Assembly: GCA_002409975.1 (NCBI GenBank) | Contig: DHOO01000039.1 | Location: forward strand, 98,903 to 146,377 | DNA from: Firmicutes bacterium UBA5388 | Lineage (GTDB): Bacteria > Bacillota > UBA4882 > UBA10575 | Length of the DNA stretch: 47,475 nucleotides | Reading direction: 5' to 3' | Notes under the pieces: generated by a model | What the model saw: the letters and a program-made list of their open reading frames with translations, nothing else | Database searches by the model: none | Told to the model about the DNA's origin: nothing | Part shown: positions 7,707 through 16,884 of the stretch, in pieces | Layout: every line of letters starts with the position of its first letter | How positions within the stretch are numbered: position 1 is the stretch's first letter | Position numbers and translations under genes: made by a program

Positions 7707-8561
7707 TTATTTATTGTATTCGTAGAATCCCCGTCCGGTCTTCCTACCTAACCGTCCAGCCTGAACCATCCGTTTCAGCAACGGACATGGCCTATATTTG
7801 GAATCACCAAAACCTTCATACAGACCTTCCATTGAGAATAATAAAGTATCAAGACCGACAAAATCGCCTAATTCCAACGGCCCCATGGGGTGGTTTAAAC
7901 CCAGCTTTAAACTGGCATCGACATCTTCCGGTTTGACCCCTTCCATTACTAAGTAAATTGCCTCGTTGACCATCGGCACAAAAAGACGGTTAACAATAAA
8001 TCCCGGTAGATCCGGAGCCTCGGCCGCATGTTTACCAAATTTCTCCGCTATCTCGGACGCAACGGCAAAAGTTTCATCCGAAGTAGCCACACCACGTATC
8101 AATTCCACCAGTTTCATCACAGGAGCTGGGAAAAAGAAGTGCATCCCAATGACCTTATCCGGACGTTTAGTCGCGCCGGCAATTGCCGCAATCGGCAAAC
8201 ACGATGTATTACTAAGTAAAATGGTTTCCGGTTTACAAACCTGGTCTAACTCGGCAAACACTTTCTGTTTTAATTCCAGATTTTCCGGAACCGCCTCAAT
8301 CACCGCATCAACATTTTTAATATCTTCCAGCTTAGTGGCGGTGGAAATTCGATCTAAAATCGCTTTAGCTTCGTCACTGCTTCTTTTCCCTTTCTCAACT
8401 GAGCGCTTGAGTAGTGACCCAATCTTCTCTTTGGCTTTGGTAACCAGTTCTTCATTAACATCGCGGAGAGTTACTTGGTAGCCGGCAGTCGCAGCCACTT
8501 GCGCAATACCAGAACCCATTAACCCGCCGCCAACAACCGCTATTTTCTTTACGTCAGCCAT
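7707..8561 (-). CDS. hbd: 3-hydroxybutyryl-CoA (3-hydroxyacyl-CoA) dehydrogenase
   Basis: An NAD(P)-dependent short-form 3-hydroxyacyl-CoA dehydrogenase, 284 residues from the chosen start. The Rossmann motif VVGGGLMGSGIAQ is at the N-terminus. SNTSCLPI, the catalytic His in GMHFFFPAPVMKLVELI with its Glu partner, and the Asn in GFIVNRL follow in order, and the C-terminal dimer domain ends RKTGRGFYEY. I chose ATGGCTGAC because an AGGAG site lies ten bases upstream; an earlier in-frame ATG three codons upstream (8570) abuts that site. It oxidises 3-hydroxybutyryl-CoA to acetoacetyl-CoA for the next gene, thiolase, and follows livF by 52 bp. Confidence 0.93.
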   Translation of the reverse strand: MADVKKIAVVGGGLMGSGIAQVAATAGYQVTLRDVNEELVTKAKEKIGSLLKRSVEKGKRSSDEAKAILDRISTATKLEDIKNVDAVIEAVPENLELKQKVFAELDQVCKPETILLSNTSCLPIAAIAGATKRPDKVIGMHFFFPAPVMKLVELIRGVATSDETFAVASEIAEKFGKHAAEAPDLPGFIVNRLFVPMVNEAIYLVMEGVKPEDVDASLKLGLNHPMGPLELGDFVGLDTLLFSMEGLYEGFGDSKYRPCPLLKRMVQAGRLGRKTGRGFYEYNK

Positions 8562-8613
8562 TTTCAACATCTCCTCTGAAAAAATTGTTTATCTTAATTC
8601 TGCATAGCAGAGA

Positions 8614-9327
8614 TTAAGCGCCAAGATAAGCCTTTTTAACATGTTCGTTAGCCAATAATTCCTTTGGATTACCCTCTAAAACTATTCTTCCTGATTCCAC
8701 AACATAGCCCCGATCAGCAACTGATAATGCTTTTTTTAGATTCTGCTCGACGAGCAAAATACTAATTTTCTTTTCTTGGCGCACCTGTAAGATTGATTGG
8801 AAAACCGTATCCACAATTAAAGGCGCTAAGCCGAGAGAAGGTTCATCTAAAACTAGGAGTTTGGGATCAGACATAATGGCCCGCCCAATCGCCAGCATTT
8901 GTTGCTCACCGCCGCTTAAACTGCCTGCCTTTTGTTGACTTCTTTCTTGTAATTTTGGAAAGAGAGAAAAAACAAATTCTAAAGAATCCGCTCGTTTAGA
9001 ACGAGGTCCTTTTAGATAAGAACCAAGATATAAATTCTCTAAAACACTCATTCCCGCAAACAATTCACGGCCTTGAGGAACTAAAGTAATACCAGCCTCC
9101 GCGATCGCCGCCGCGTCTTTGCCCTGCAGTTCTACGCCATTAAAGATCATTTTCCCACTTTTGACCTTGTTTAGCCCAACGATGGTTTCTATAAGTGTGG
9201 TTTTGCCGGCGCCGTTACTGCCCAACAATACTACAATTTCGTTATCATCAATACTGAAAGACGCATCCCAAACAATAGTTAAATCGCCATACCCTGCCGA
9301 TAAGTTACAAACTTCAAAAAGACTCAT
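8614..9327 (-). CDS. livF: branched-chain-type ABC transporter ATPase LivF
   Basis: A 237-residue ABC ATPase of LivF type. Walker A is GSNGAGKTT, the signature is LSGGEQQML, Walker B is LLVLDEPSLGL and the H-loop region is ILLVEQN. LivF is the shorter of the two ATPases and lacks the LivG C-terminal extension. Its ATG shares a base with the livG stop (TAATG). With LivG it powers the LivHM channel at the membrane. It is the last transporter gene before the acyl-CoA enzymes, which links import to that pathway. Confidence 0.95.
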   Translation of the reverse strand: MSLFEVCNLSAGYGDLTIVWDASFSIDDNEIVVLLGSNGAGKTTLIETIVGLNKVKSGKMIFNGVELQGKDAAAIAEAGITLVPQGRELFAGMSVLENLYLGSYLKGPRSKRADSLEFVFSLFPKLQERSQQKAGSLSGGEQQMLAIGRAIMSDPKLLVLDEPSLGLAPLIVDTVFQSILQVRQEKKISILLVEQNLKKALSVADRGYVVESGRIVLEGNPKELLANEHVKKAYLGA

Positions 9328-10043
9328 TACGCTTCATCTCCCTTCCCCAGGTAGGCCTCGATAACCACCGGATCGCTGGATATATCTTGTGGAGTGCCTT
9401 CCGCAATCTTTTTGCCTTCCTGCAAAACTATAATACGCTGGGAAATACTCATAATAACATGCATAATGTGTTCAATTACTAAGAAAGCGGTCCCCTCAGA
9501 GGCAATCTCTTGAATCAACTCCAACTGTTCGTCGATCTCCTTGGATGTCAACCCGGCCATCACTTCGTCCAGAATTATTACTTTGGGGTTAGTGGCATAC
9601 GCGCGGGCAAATTCTAATAATTTACGACTTTGGATTGTTAAATTACGCGCTAAGACGGTTTTTTGCTTATACAAGTCAAATTTGTTTGCGATTGCTTCGG
9701 CTTTCTCTTTTGCCACATTAACATTTTGCTCGTGCATCAAAACGCCGATGATAATATTATCGAGCGCAGTCAAATCTTTAAACGACTTCTCTACTTGAAA
9801 GGTACGTGTTAACCCTTGTTTGGAGGTGAAATCCGCTCCTTTATTGGTAATATCTTGATCATTTAAGATGATATGGCCTTGGTCAACGGAGTGAAAGCCA
9901 CAAATTAAGTTAGTTAAAGTAGTTTTTCCTGCGCCATTCGGACCAATTAAGCCGATAATCTCTTGAGGCCGCATCTCCATACTTACGTCATTAACGGCCT
10001 TCAGACCGCCAAATGTTTTAGAAACATTATTAATTTGCAGCAA
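9327..10043 (-). CDS. livG: branched-chain-type ABC transporter ATPase LivG
   Basis: ABC ATPase of LivG type, about 238 residues. Walker A is GPNGAGKTT, then the Q-loop region with LTRTFQVEKSF, a degenerate signature (LTIQSRKLLEFARA instead of LSGGxQ), Walker B KVIILDEVMAGL and the IEHIMHVI H-loop. The degenerate signature is common in LivG. I chose the TTG at 10043 because an AAAGGAG site lies nine bases upstream; the ATG at 10052 abuts that site and is less likely. The start overlaps the end of livM by 14 bases, indicating tight coupling. Confidence 0.92.
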   Translation of the reverse strand: MLQINNVSKTFGGLKAVNDVSMEMRPQEIIGLIGPNGAGKTTLTNLICGFHSVDQGHIILNDQDITNKGADFTSKQGLTRTFQVEKSFKDLTALDNIIIGVLMHEQNVNVAKEKAEAIANKFDLYKQKTVLARNLTIQSRKLLEFARAYATNPKVIILDEVMAGLTSKEIDEQLELIQEIASEGTAFLVIEHIMHVIMSISQRIIVLQEGKKIAEGTPQDISSDPVVIEAYLGKGDEA

Positions 10044-11016
10044 GCTTATCATCTCCTTTCTGCTCTTTACCGGCGCTTTTAAAGACACTGGCAATCCCAT
10101 CCGGAGCGTAAAGCACTACCGCAACCAGTACCATGGCATAAATAAGCATAGCCGCCCCCGGACGAACACTGGCCAAATATGCATTGGTAAGCTCCATTAA
10201 GGGAATAATCAACAATGACCCAATAAGTGGTCCCCATAAAGATCTTCTACCGCCTAGAACGGCAATGAGTAAAATCTTAACCGACATTTCGTTGCTACAG
10301 GTACTAAAAGGATCAATATAATGGTCATAGGTTACGTAAAATGCTCCTGCCAGCGAGGTAATCGCCGCTGAAATCATGAATGCTTTAACTTTAGACTTCA
10401 TCAGGTTAATACCGACTGATTTGGCCGCATCCTCATCATTTCTAATCGCGGCTAATTGATAACCCAACTTCGAACGACTAACTCGATAGCAAGTATACAT
10501 CGCCACTAACAGCAAACCGAGGGCAATATAATAATATGGTAAGTCATTTGCGAAATGTAAAGCATATAAATTGTAGCCATTATACGGGATGACCAGGCCT
10601 TCCGGTCCACCGGTCGCCTCCTTGAAATGCAATAATAAAATTCGAACAACTTCACAAGCAGCAATCGTGCTAAGAGTAAAATAGGGTCCTCGCAAACGTA
10701 ATACCACTGAACCAATACCCAAAGCCAACAACATGGCAATAATAACACCGATTAACGCGCCGACAACCGGAGTCAAATTGCTAACAAGGTAACCAAGGGC
10801 CACTGAGTAAGCTCCCACGGCAAAAAACATCCCTTGACCCACCGAAACTTGTCCCGCATAACCACCGATTACATCCCAACCATAAGCAGTAACCCCGAAA
10901 TAAAAGATCATAATGACCACCCGCATTAAATAGGGATGTTTAAAGATTAACGGCATCACTATCGCCAGCGCTAAAAGTAATAAAGGAATCAGCGGTTTGT
11001 TTTTGGAAAATGTCAT
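10030..11016 (-). CDS. livM: branched-chain-type ABC transporter permease LivM
   Basis: A 328-residue integral membrane protein with many hydrophobic segments, beginning after a short cytoplasmic start (TFSKNKPLIP). It carries the LivM landmarks GYAGQVSVGQGMFFAVGAY early, TGGPEGL in the middle and the ATPase-contact loop AIRNDEDAAKSVGIN, followed by AGAFYV. Its ATG overlaps the livH stop (TAATG). It forms the membrane channel with LivH. Confidence 0.95.
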   Translation of the reverse strand: MTFSKNKPLIPLLLLALAIVMPLIFKHPYLMRVVIMIFYFGVTAYGWDVIGGYAGQVSVGQGMFFAVGAYSVALGYLVSNLTPVVGALIGVIIAMLLALGIGSVVLRLRGPYFTLSTIAACEVVRILLLHFKEATGGPEGLVIPYNGYNLYALHFANDLPYYYIALGLLLVAMYTCYRVSRSKLGYQLAAIRNDEDAAKSVGINLMKSKVKAFMISAAITSLAGAFYVTYDHYIDPFSTCSNEMSVKILLIAVLGGRRSLWGPLIGSLLIIPLMELTNAYLASVRPGAAMLIYAMVLVAVVLYAPDGIASVFKSAGKEQKGDDKLAAN

Positions 11017-11885
11017 TACGAAGACCTCCTTCCACGCAGCAGTCCTTGGGGTCTAAAGACCAACACCAAGATAAATACGAGAAAAACACCTAAGTGTGAT
11101 AAGTCAAGAGCCACGTATTGTGCTGTCACCGACTCAATAATCCCAATCAAAAGCGCACTGACAATCGCGCCGAGAACATCACCCAACCCACCGAGAACCA
11201 CGACGACAAAAGCAATCAGCCCAAAGTAAACACCGACATCAGGAAAAACATAGTAAAAGGGAACCAAAGTAAGACCACCAACCGCAGCAAGCATAATACC
11301 GATGCTAAAAGCAATTCCATACATCCAATTCGAATTAATCCCCATCAAAGTAGCAGCCTTCGAATTTTGAGAACTGGCGCGAATCGCTCGTCCTAACTCT
11401 GTATAGTTTAAAAAGAGCCAAAGAAGAATAATTAGGACGACAGCCACCAAAAAAGAAAGAAGTCGCGGATACGAAAGTAATACTCCCCCGATTAACAATG
11501 ATTTCAACCGGTAAGGCACAGCGAGCGATTGGTAATTAGGACCGCAGATGACCATCATCAGACTACGAAAGAAAATAGCCAGACCTAAGGTTAGAAGCAT
11601 CTGCGTTTCATGAGGTTTACTCAACGTCTGGTGAATTAAAAACTTTTCGACCAGATAACCGAAAGCGATAAAAATCACCGCCACAAGAAAAGTCAGCAAA
11701 TAGGGGTCAACGCCCAGTCCCCGACTTAAAAACAAAGTAACATACATTCCAAGCATCATAAATTCACCTTGGGCAAAATTCGCCACATTCAGGACCCCAA
11801 AAATTAAGGTTAATCCGGTAGCCACTACCGCATAAACACCGCCGATTAATATTCCATTGGTTATTGTTTGGAAAAATGTACCCAA
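11016..11885 (-). CDS. livH: branched-chain-type ABC transporter permease LivH
   Basis: A 289-residue membrane permease with the LivH signatures GVYAVVATGLTLIFGVLNVANFAQG near the N-terminus, the coupling helix GRAIRASSQNSKAATLMGIN and the conserved VVLGGLGDVLGA near the end. It starts with TTG at 11885, seven or so bases after an AAGGGGGCGG site. It partners LivM and is separated from the binding-protein gene by a 170-bp gap that contains a strong hairpin. Confidence 0.94.
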   Translation of the reverse strand: MGTFFQTITNGILIGGVYAVVATGLTLIFGVLNVANFAQGEFMMLGMYVTLFLSRGLGVDPYLLTFLVAVIFIAFGYLVEKFLIHQTLSKPHETQMLLTLGLAIFFRSLMMVICGPNYQSLAVPYRLKSLLIGGVLLSYPRLLSFLVAVVLIILLWLFLNYTELGRAIRASSQNSKAATLMGINSNWMYGIAFSIGIMLAAVGGLTLVPFYYVFPDVGVYFGLIAFVVVVLGGLGDVLGAIVSALLIGIIESVTAQYVALDLSHLGVFLVFILVLVFRPQGLLRGRRSS

Positions 11886-11986
11886 ATTTCCGCCCCCTTC
11901 GCAAGTATTAGGGAATTAAAGCATATATTCCTTTTTATATAATATATGTAATTATATGGTAGTTGACTGTCGATTTTAGTTTGTCT

Positions 11987-12015
11987 CGGGTCCGTGGATC
12001 CTGTCCACGGACCCG
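11987..12015 (-). other. perfect hairpin between livK and livH
   Basis: CGGGTCCGTGGA (11987-11998) and its exact complement (12004-12015) form a 12-bp stem with a 5-base loop. On the minus strand it is followed by AGACAAACT rather than a T run, so it is more likely an mRNA-stability or partial-attenuation element than a full terminator. Such a hairpin after a binding-protein gene usually keeps that protein in excess over the membrane subunits. Confidence 0.7.
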
Positions 12016-12055
12016 GGTTTAGCTAAGTTAATCCCTTATTACTAAATTAATTGAT

Positions 12056-13279
12056 TTACTTTAAGGCCCAAACAATTTCATTATCTGTGTCTTCAACTGG
12101 ATAAACCGTCTTCACTACACCATTTTGCCACTGAATAATAGTCGGGTGAACATGCTTATTCCAACCATACTCATCAAACTCCACAATTCCCGGTTGCATC
12201 ATCGCGCCGGCGCCTTTGGTAAGTTTAACCTTCGTCAACGCATTACGAATATCCGTTGCATCCGTCGATTTGGCTAGTTCAATCGCTTCTTTAAGAATGT
12301 AGGTAGCACAATACATTTCGCCGGCGATCTCAGGCATAAATGTTTTATACTTTTTCTCCCAGGATTTAATCGCTTCTACGACTTCCGGATCGCTTAGGTT
12401 AAATTTGGTATCCCAGCTCCATGAACCCACACTATAAACGCCTTCTGCATATTTGCCTAAAGAGCGATAGAACTCCGGCCAAATAAACCCGGCGCCACCG
12501 CCGATCACCACTGGTTTATAGTTCATGGCAGTCATCGTGCTAAGAATTAATGCCGCATCGGTAGTATAAGATACCGGGAAAATAACTGTTGCGCCCGCAG
12601 CGCGAACTTTGGTTACTAAAGGAGCGGCATCCGTAAAGTTTTTCGGATAAGCTTCTTCTGTCACAATATTAAAACCGTGTTTTTCGCAGAGATCACGGAT
12701 GCCTTTGGCGGTGGACTGACCATAAGCAGTGTTCTCATAGACGATCGCCACTTTATCCACGGGCAAATTAAACTTTTGCTGTAAGTATTTGAGAAAATCA
12801 GCCTGCATGCCTCCAAATTGACTTCCCTTGGGGCAGAATTGGAACATATACTTATAACCGAGAGTAGTTAAGTTATCGGCAATTGCCGCAGTCAAGAAAG
12901 GAATCTTCGCTTTTTCAAGGACCGGAGCCACTGCTAACGCCATGCCACTAACGCCCGCTCCGAGCATCCCTGATAATTTGTTGTTATTTACCAAACGCTG
13001 AGCCACTAAAACTGACTGACTAAAATCACTAGTAGTATCGCCGACAATTAGATTGATTTTTGCTCCACCTAAAGCCTTAATTCCACCATTTTTATTAATA
13101 TTCTCTACTGCCAGTTTTACCGCGTTAGCACCCATATTGCCAACTTCACTCAAATCCCCGCTAATTGTGGCCAACAAACCAACATCCACGTTTTTAACCG
13201 CCCCAATCGAGGTAGTGGATAAAGTTAACACCGCAATCATTAATAGAGCTAATAATAAACCGGTAGTGCGTCTTGACAT
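12056..13279 (-). CDS. livK: ABC transporter substrate-binding protein (LivK/type I periplasmic-binding fold)
   Basis: A 407-residue leucine/amide-type binding protein (Peripla_BP_6). An N-terminal hydrophobic stretch (GLLLALLMIAVLTLS) ends in TTSIGAV, an AxA-like signal peptidase I region without a lipobox cysteine. The mature part opens VDVGLLATISGDLSEVG, as in LivK-like proteins, and has NENINKNGG-like and AYGQSTAKG segments. The ATG start follows AAGGAGGAG. These proteins bind amino acids, amides or short organic acids; with the acyl-CoA genes downstream the ligand is probably a short hydroxy, keto or amino acid. It heads the apparent operon that runs to the left edge. Confidence 0.92.
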   Translation of the reverse strand: MSRRTTGLLLALLMIAVLTLSTTSIGAVKNVDVGLLATISGDLSEVGNMGANAVKLAVENINKNGGIKALGGAKINLIVGDTTSDFSQSVLVAQRLVNNNKLSGMLGAGVSGMALAVAPVLEKAKIPFLTAAIADNLTTLGYKYMFQFCPKGSQFGGMQADFLKYLQQKFNLPVDKVAIVYENTAYGQSTAKGIRDLCEKHGFNIVTEEAYPKNFTDAAPLVTKVRAAGATVIFPVSYTTDAALILSTMTAMNYKPVVIGGGAGFIWPEFYRSLGKYAEGVYSVGSWSWDTKFNLSDPEVVEAIKSWEKKYKTFMPEIAGEMYCATYILKEAIELAKSTDATDIRNALTKVKLTKGAGAMMQPGIVEFDEYGWNKHVHPTIIQWQNGVVKTVYPVEDTDNEIVWALK

Positions 13280-13577
13280 TAATACTCCTCCTTAATAATT
13301 AATTTTTCCTCTTATCTACACCTCTACATCCCACTAGCCCGCAACTAGTTCTCTCTACAATCACCCCCAGTCATTCCATACCGGGTTTATTTCTATAACA
13401 ATTATTCGTTATTAGCGAATAACCGCTAACTTATTTAAGAACTGCCATAATGGTCGGTTAAATGGATACCTAAGGTAATTAGGTAATTCTTTTTATTAAT
13501 AAATTGTGAAATAGACGTTACTTTCCTTTTACCTCTTGTTTTCCTTTAAGTATTAACTGGTAATTTCCATTTGTATC
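13280..13577 (-). promoter_or_regulatory. livK upstream region with dyad
   Basis: This 298-bp AT-rich gap must hold the promoter for the livK operon. It has a 7-bp perfect inverted repeat, TTATTCG (13402-13408) and CGAATAA (13416-13422), with a seven-base spacer, a possible operator about 125 bp before the livK start. I found no convincing -35/-10 pair and no clear terminator for the acyl-CoA ligase that ends at 13578. Confidence 0.4.
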
Positions 13578-15209
13578 TTAATTCGTTTTTAATGCTGCTT
13601 TCAGTATTTTCCCATTAGCATTACGGGGTAAACAATCGTAAAATTCTACGTACCGCGGCGCCTTAAACTTGGCTAAAAAGGCACGGGCCCAATCTTGTAT
13701 GTCTTCCGCAGTTAAGCATTCTCCCGGTTTCAGCACCACACAAGCCTTTAATTCTTCTCCCATCACCGGGTCGGGTATTCCAACCACCGCGGCTTCAATT
13801 ATTTTGGGATGTTCCAGTAAAACATTCTCCACTTCGCTACTGTAAATATTTTCACCGCCCCTAATGATCATATCTTTCTTCCGATCAAGGATATACAGAA
13901 AGCCATCCGCATCAATTCTCCCTAGATCACCAGTTAACAACCATCCATCTTTAAAAGTTTGCTGGGTTTCTTGGACCTTTTTCCAATAACCGGGAACAAT
14001 CACCGCTCCCTTGAGAGCAATCTCACCAATCTCCCCTACCGGTAGTTGGTTTCCCTGGTTATCAATAATCTTCAGCTCTACAACGGGAATGGGAATCCCG
14101 GCAGTATCTTGTTTATCAAAAATTCGTTTATGAGGAAAGATCGTCGCCGGTGAACTGCTTTCCGTTAAACCATAAACTGTTCGAAAATCTAACCACGGCA
14201 TCCACTCAATTAACTTTCTTATTGAAGAACGACTAATTGGCGCCCCTCCACATAAGGCCATTTTTAAGGAACGCATGCTATACTGTTCACGGTCTTTCGC
14301 TTGAAGCAAAATGTTATAAATAGCGGTCGCCGCATGGAAAAAGGTTATTTCTTTTTCTTCAATAAGCTGCAATAAATCCCGGGTATGAAACTCTCTCATA
14401 ATATAAGTTGTTCCCCCAAGGTAGATAAAGAGAAATAACTGGGCCAACAAACCTGTCACGTAAAATAACGGAACCGCAATTACAGTATTGTCTTCTTTCG
14501 ATAGATGAAGAACTTTGGCATAACTAATTACGGAGTTTGTGATATTAAAATGAGTAAGTATCACACCTTTAGGTTTACCGGTCGTTCCTGAGGTATATAG
14601 CAACATTGCTGGTAAATCGGGATCAACCATATAACGGTTTGCCCTCGGAATCTTCCGATTAAATAAAGTGAAAAAATCAACTATTTTCCCGTCAAGTTCA
14701 ATGAGGTTGCCGCCGGTATCCATAATATTGATTACTGTTTGCACATCAGTCTCCGGTAAATACGCTTTCAACTTATTTACCCAAGCATCTTCCGAAATCA
14801 AAATTCGGCTTCCACTATCTTTCAACATATATGTAATTTCCCTTGGCGCCAGGCGGGCATTTAAGGCGCAAGCAACCGCGCCCAGATAACTAATGGCAAA
14901 GATAGAAACAACAAATTCTAGCCGGTTGCCCATTAATACCGCTACCCGCTCGCCGGGAAGCAACTGATATTTTTCCTTCAAATTTGACGCCATAACTATA
15001 ACTTTTTCTAACAACTCACTATAGGATAACTTCTGTTCTTGGCAGACCAGAGCTATTTTCGCCGGAGCTTTTTGGGCAGCATCTTCCAGCAGAGAAGATA
15101 CTGATTTTTTACTACTTTTATATGCTAAGAGGTTAACATTGTTAAACACAGTTTCCACTAGGTCTGCTTTTTCATATACGCCCCAAAAGTCTGCTCCCTT
15201 AATCGCCAT
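13578..15209 (-). CDS. AMP-forming acyl-CoA synthetase (fatty-acid/short-acid CoA ligase)
   Basis: A 543-residue ANL-superfamily adenylating enzyme. The P-loop-like motif is LLYTSGTTGKPKGV, followed by VYGLTESS, the GWLLTGDLGRID hinge region, DRKKDMIIRGGENIYS, and the C-terminal catalytic lysine in RNANGKILKAAL. It activates a carboxylic acid with ATP and CoA in the cytoplasm. ATG start at 15209, eight bases after AAGGAGA. It is transcribed in the same direction as the livK operon, 298 bp upstream of it, and diverges from the LacI-family gene, so it may be controlled by that regulator and feed the same pathway. The chain length of the substrate cannot be read from the sequence. Confidence 0.92.
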   Translation of the reverse strand: MAIKGADFWGVYEKADLVETVFNNVNLLAYKSSKKSVSSLLEDAAQKAPAKIALVCQEQKLSYSELLEKVIVMASNLKEKYQLLPGERVAVLMGNRLEFVVSIFAISYLGAVACALNARLAPREITYMLKDSGSRILISEDAWVNKLKAYLPETDVQTVINIMDTGGNLIELDGKIVDFFTLFNRKIPRANRYMVDPDLPAMLLYTSGTTGKPKGVILTHFNITNSVISYAKVLHLSKEDNTVIAVPLFYVTGLLAQLFLFIYLGGTTYIMREFHTRDLLQLIEEKEITFFHAATAIYNILLQAKDREQYSMRSLKMALCGGAPISRSSIRKLIEWMPWLDFRTVYGLTESSSPATIFPHKRIFDKQDTAGIPIPVVELKIIDNQGNQLPVGEIGEIALKGAVIVPGYWKKVQETQQTFKDGWLLTGDLGRIDADGFLYILDRKKDMIIRGGENIYSSEVENVLLEHPKIIEAAVVGIPDPVMGEELKACVVLKPGECLTAEDIQDWARAFLAKFKAPRYVEFYDCLPRNANGKILKAALKTN

Positions 15210-15855
15210 CTAGTGACATCTCCTTACAACTTTGATACTTGCAAATTTATTTTAATTAAACGACATCTAAAATTAATGAAGTTATTATCTGTTACTTACC
15301 TATTCGTCATTTCGTAATTATATCCTCCTTTTTTCGAAAAATCTTTTTGCTAATTTCACCTTTTCAATCCACCTCTCTATATAAATATTTCGAATATTAT
15401 TAGATTAAGTTATTTCAAATTCTTATCAAGAAACAATATTTTCGTAATACTAACTCTAAAATTACCCTTTCTACTTTTATCTAAACAACTCAATAATCCA
15501 AATATCAGTATCTTTCTTAAGTGTTTTAAAACTAGTTTTCGTTAATTATGAGATAATTAAATATAACTGTTCCAATAGTAGATCATCTTAGGTTTCTGTG
15601 TTGCGAAATTATTTCCTCCTATTTTTGATTATTATTTATGGTATTATTGTTATCACTTTCCACTAGGACGCTTTCTATATTTGTGTAGATTGCTAGCAGG
15701 AGAAATATAATATTATGTAGAATGTTATTAGCATTACTATTTAGAGAAATTTATTTCATTTAGTAGTAGGTACATATAGAAATATTTTGCATAAGATTGC
15801 GATTTCTAGGTATCATCTGTCCGAAATTTTAATTAAATATTTGAGGTGGTTTTAT
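15210..15855. promoter_or_regulatory. 646-bp divergent intergenic region
   Basis: AT-rich and without a gene, it separates the acyl-CoA ligase (minus) from the LacI-family regulator (plus). The clearest feature is a perfect dyad, TTAATTATgagATAATTAA, at 15542-15560, a candidate operator. It is unusually long for two divergent promoters, and no small gene or RNA was recognised in it. Confidence 0.45.
15681..15711 (+). promoter_or_regulatory. possible promoter for the LacI-family gene
   Basis: TTGTGT at 15681-15686 and a perfect TATAAT at 15706-15711, separated by 19 bases. The -10 is ideal but the spacing is two bases long and the -35 is weak. It would give a leader of about 140 bases before the TTG start at 15856. 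Confidence 0.3.
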
Positions 15856-16884
15856 TTGGTTAAGCTTAAAGACATTGCTGAAGTTGCGGGAGTATCTGTT
15901 TCAACAGTATCACGCACTCTTACTAATCAATCGGGAGTAAGTAATAAACTAAGAGCTAAAGTAATTGATGCGGCTAAACAATTAGGGTATCCTGTAAAGC
16001 CTTACTTAGGCGAAACCAGTAGTTTTAGCAATTATAAACCAAAAGGAATAATTGGTGTAACTGGTGATCCAATGCACAACCCATTTTTTTACGAAGTATT
16101 TTCCGCCGTTGAAGCTTACGCTAATTCCCGTGGGTATACAGTTATGCATTGGAATGCCCAGAGCGTTTGGAAGGATGTTAATGCCTTTATCAATACCATT
16201 CGTTATCATCAATTTTCCGGGATGGTTTGTATTTCTATTGAGATACCGGAACCGGTAGAAGAGTTTATTAAAAGCTCCCAGTTTCCCTGTATAACAGTTG
16301 GTCGATATATGAAATCACGACTAATTGATTCTGTAACTGCCGATAATATTAATGGTTCAGTAATCGCCACTGAGCAGATCATCAACCATGGACATGAACG
16401 TGTTCTTTTTATTGGAGGACCACATGAATCTACTGCTTCCATTGACCGTGCTCGTGGTTATATGGAGGTTATGAATCGCCATGGTTTATTCGATAATAGT
16501 TTAGTTTTCTTTACCTCCTTAAATTATGTAAGCGGATATAAGACCACTATGGCAGCTTTACAACAAGGTCTTAAGTTTACCGCAATCTTTGCTGCCAGCG
16601 ATATTATTGCTATTGGTGTATTGGATGCTTTAACTAAAAATAATCTCCGAGTCCCCGATGATATTTCAGTAGTAGGTTTTGATAATATTGAAATGTCTAA
16701 TTATAATATTTTTAAATTAACGACTGTAAACCAACCTAAAAAAGAACAGGGGTTAGTTGCTGCCGAACGTATTCTCCAACTGGTTGAAAATTCTACCATC
16801 AATCAAAGACAACACATCGTGCTACCAGCTGAGTTTATTCCACGTAATACCTTACAACCTATCAGGCCTAAAGCTCGCGCTTAA
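15856..16884 (+). CDS. LacI-family transcriptional regulator
   Basis: A 342-residue LacI/GalR repressor. The N-terminal helix-turn-helix is LKDIAEVAGVSVSTVSRTL, with the hinge helix after it, then a periplasmic-binding-like sensor domain (GVTGDPMHNPFF, FIGGPHESTASIDRARGY, FAASDIIAIGVLDAL, DDISVVGFDNIEMSNY). I placed the start at TTG 15856 because GAGGTGG lies six bases upstream and this puts the helix-turn-helix at the N-terminus as usual. The open frame extends 23 codons further up, without a ribosome site. It precedes a reductase gene by 34 bp, so they form one operon. Effector unknown; LacI proteins usually sense sugars, which is odd next to acyl-CoA genes. Confidence 0.92.
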   Translation: MVKLKDIAEVAGVSVSTVSRTLTNQSGVSNKLRAKVIDAAKQLGYPVKPYLGETSSFSNYKPKGIIGVTGDPMHNPFFYEVFSAVEAYANSRGYTVMHWNAQSVWKDVNAFINTIRYHQFSGMVCISIEIPEPVEEFIKSSQFPCITVGRYMKSRLIDSVTADNINGSVIATEQIINHGHERVLFIGGPHESTASIDRARGYMEVMNRHGLFDNSLVFFTSLNYVSGYKTTMAALQQGLKFTAIFAASDIIAIGVLDALTKNNLRVPDDISVVGFDNIEMSNYNIFKLTTVNQPKKEQGLVAAERILQLVENSTINQRQHIVLPAEFIPRNTLQPIRPKARA

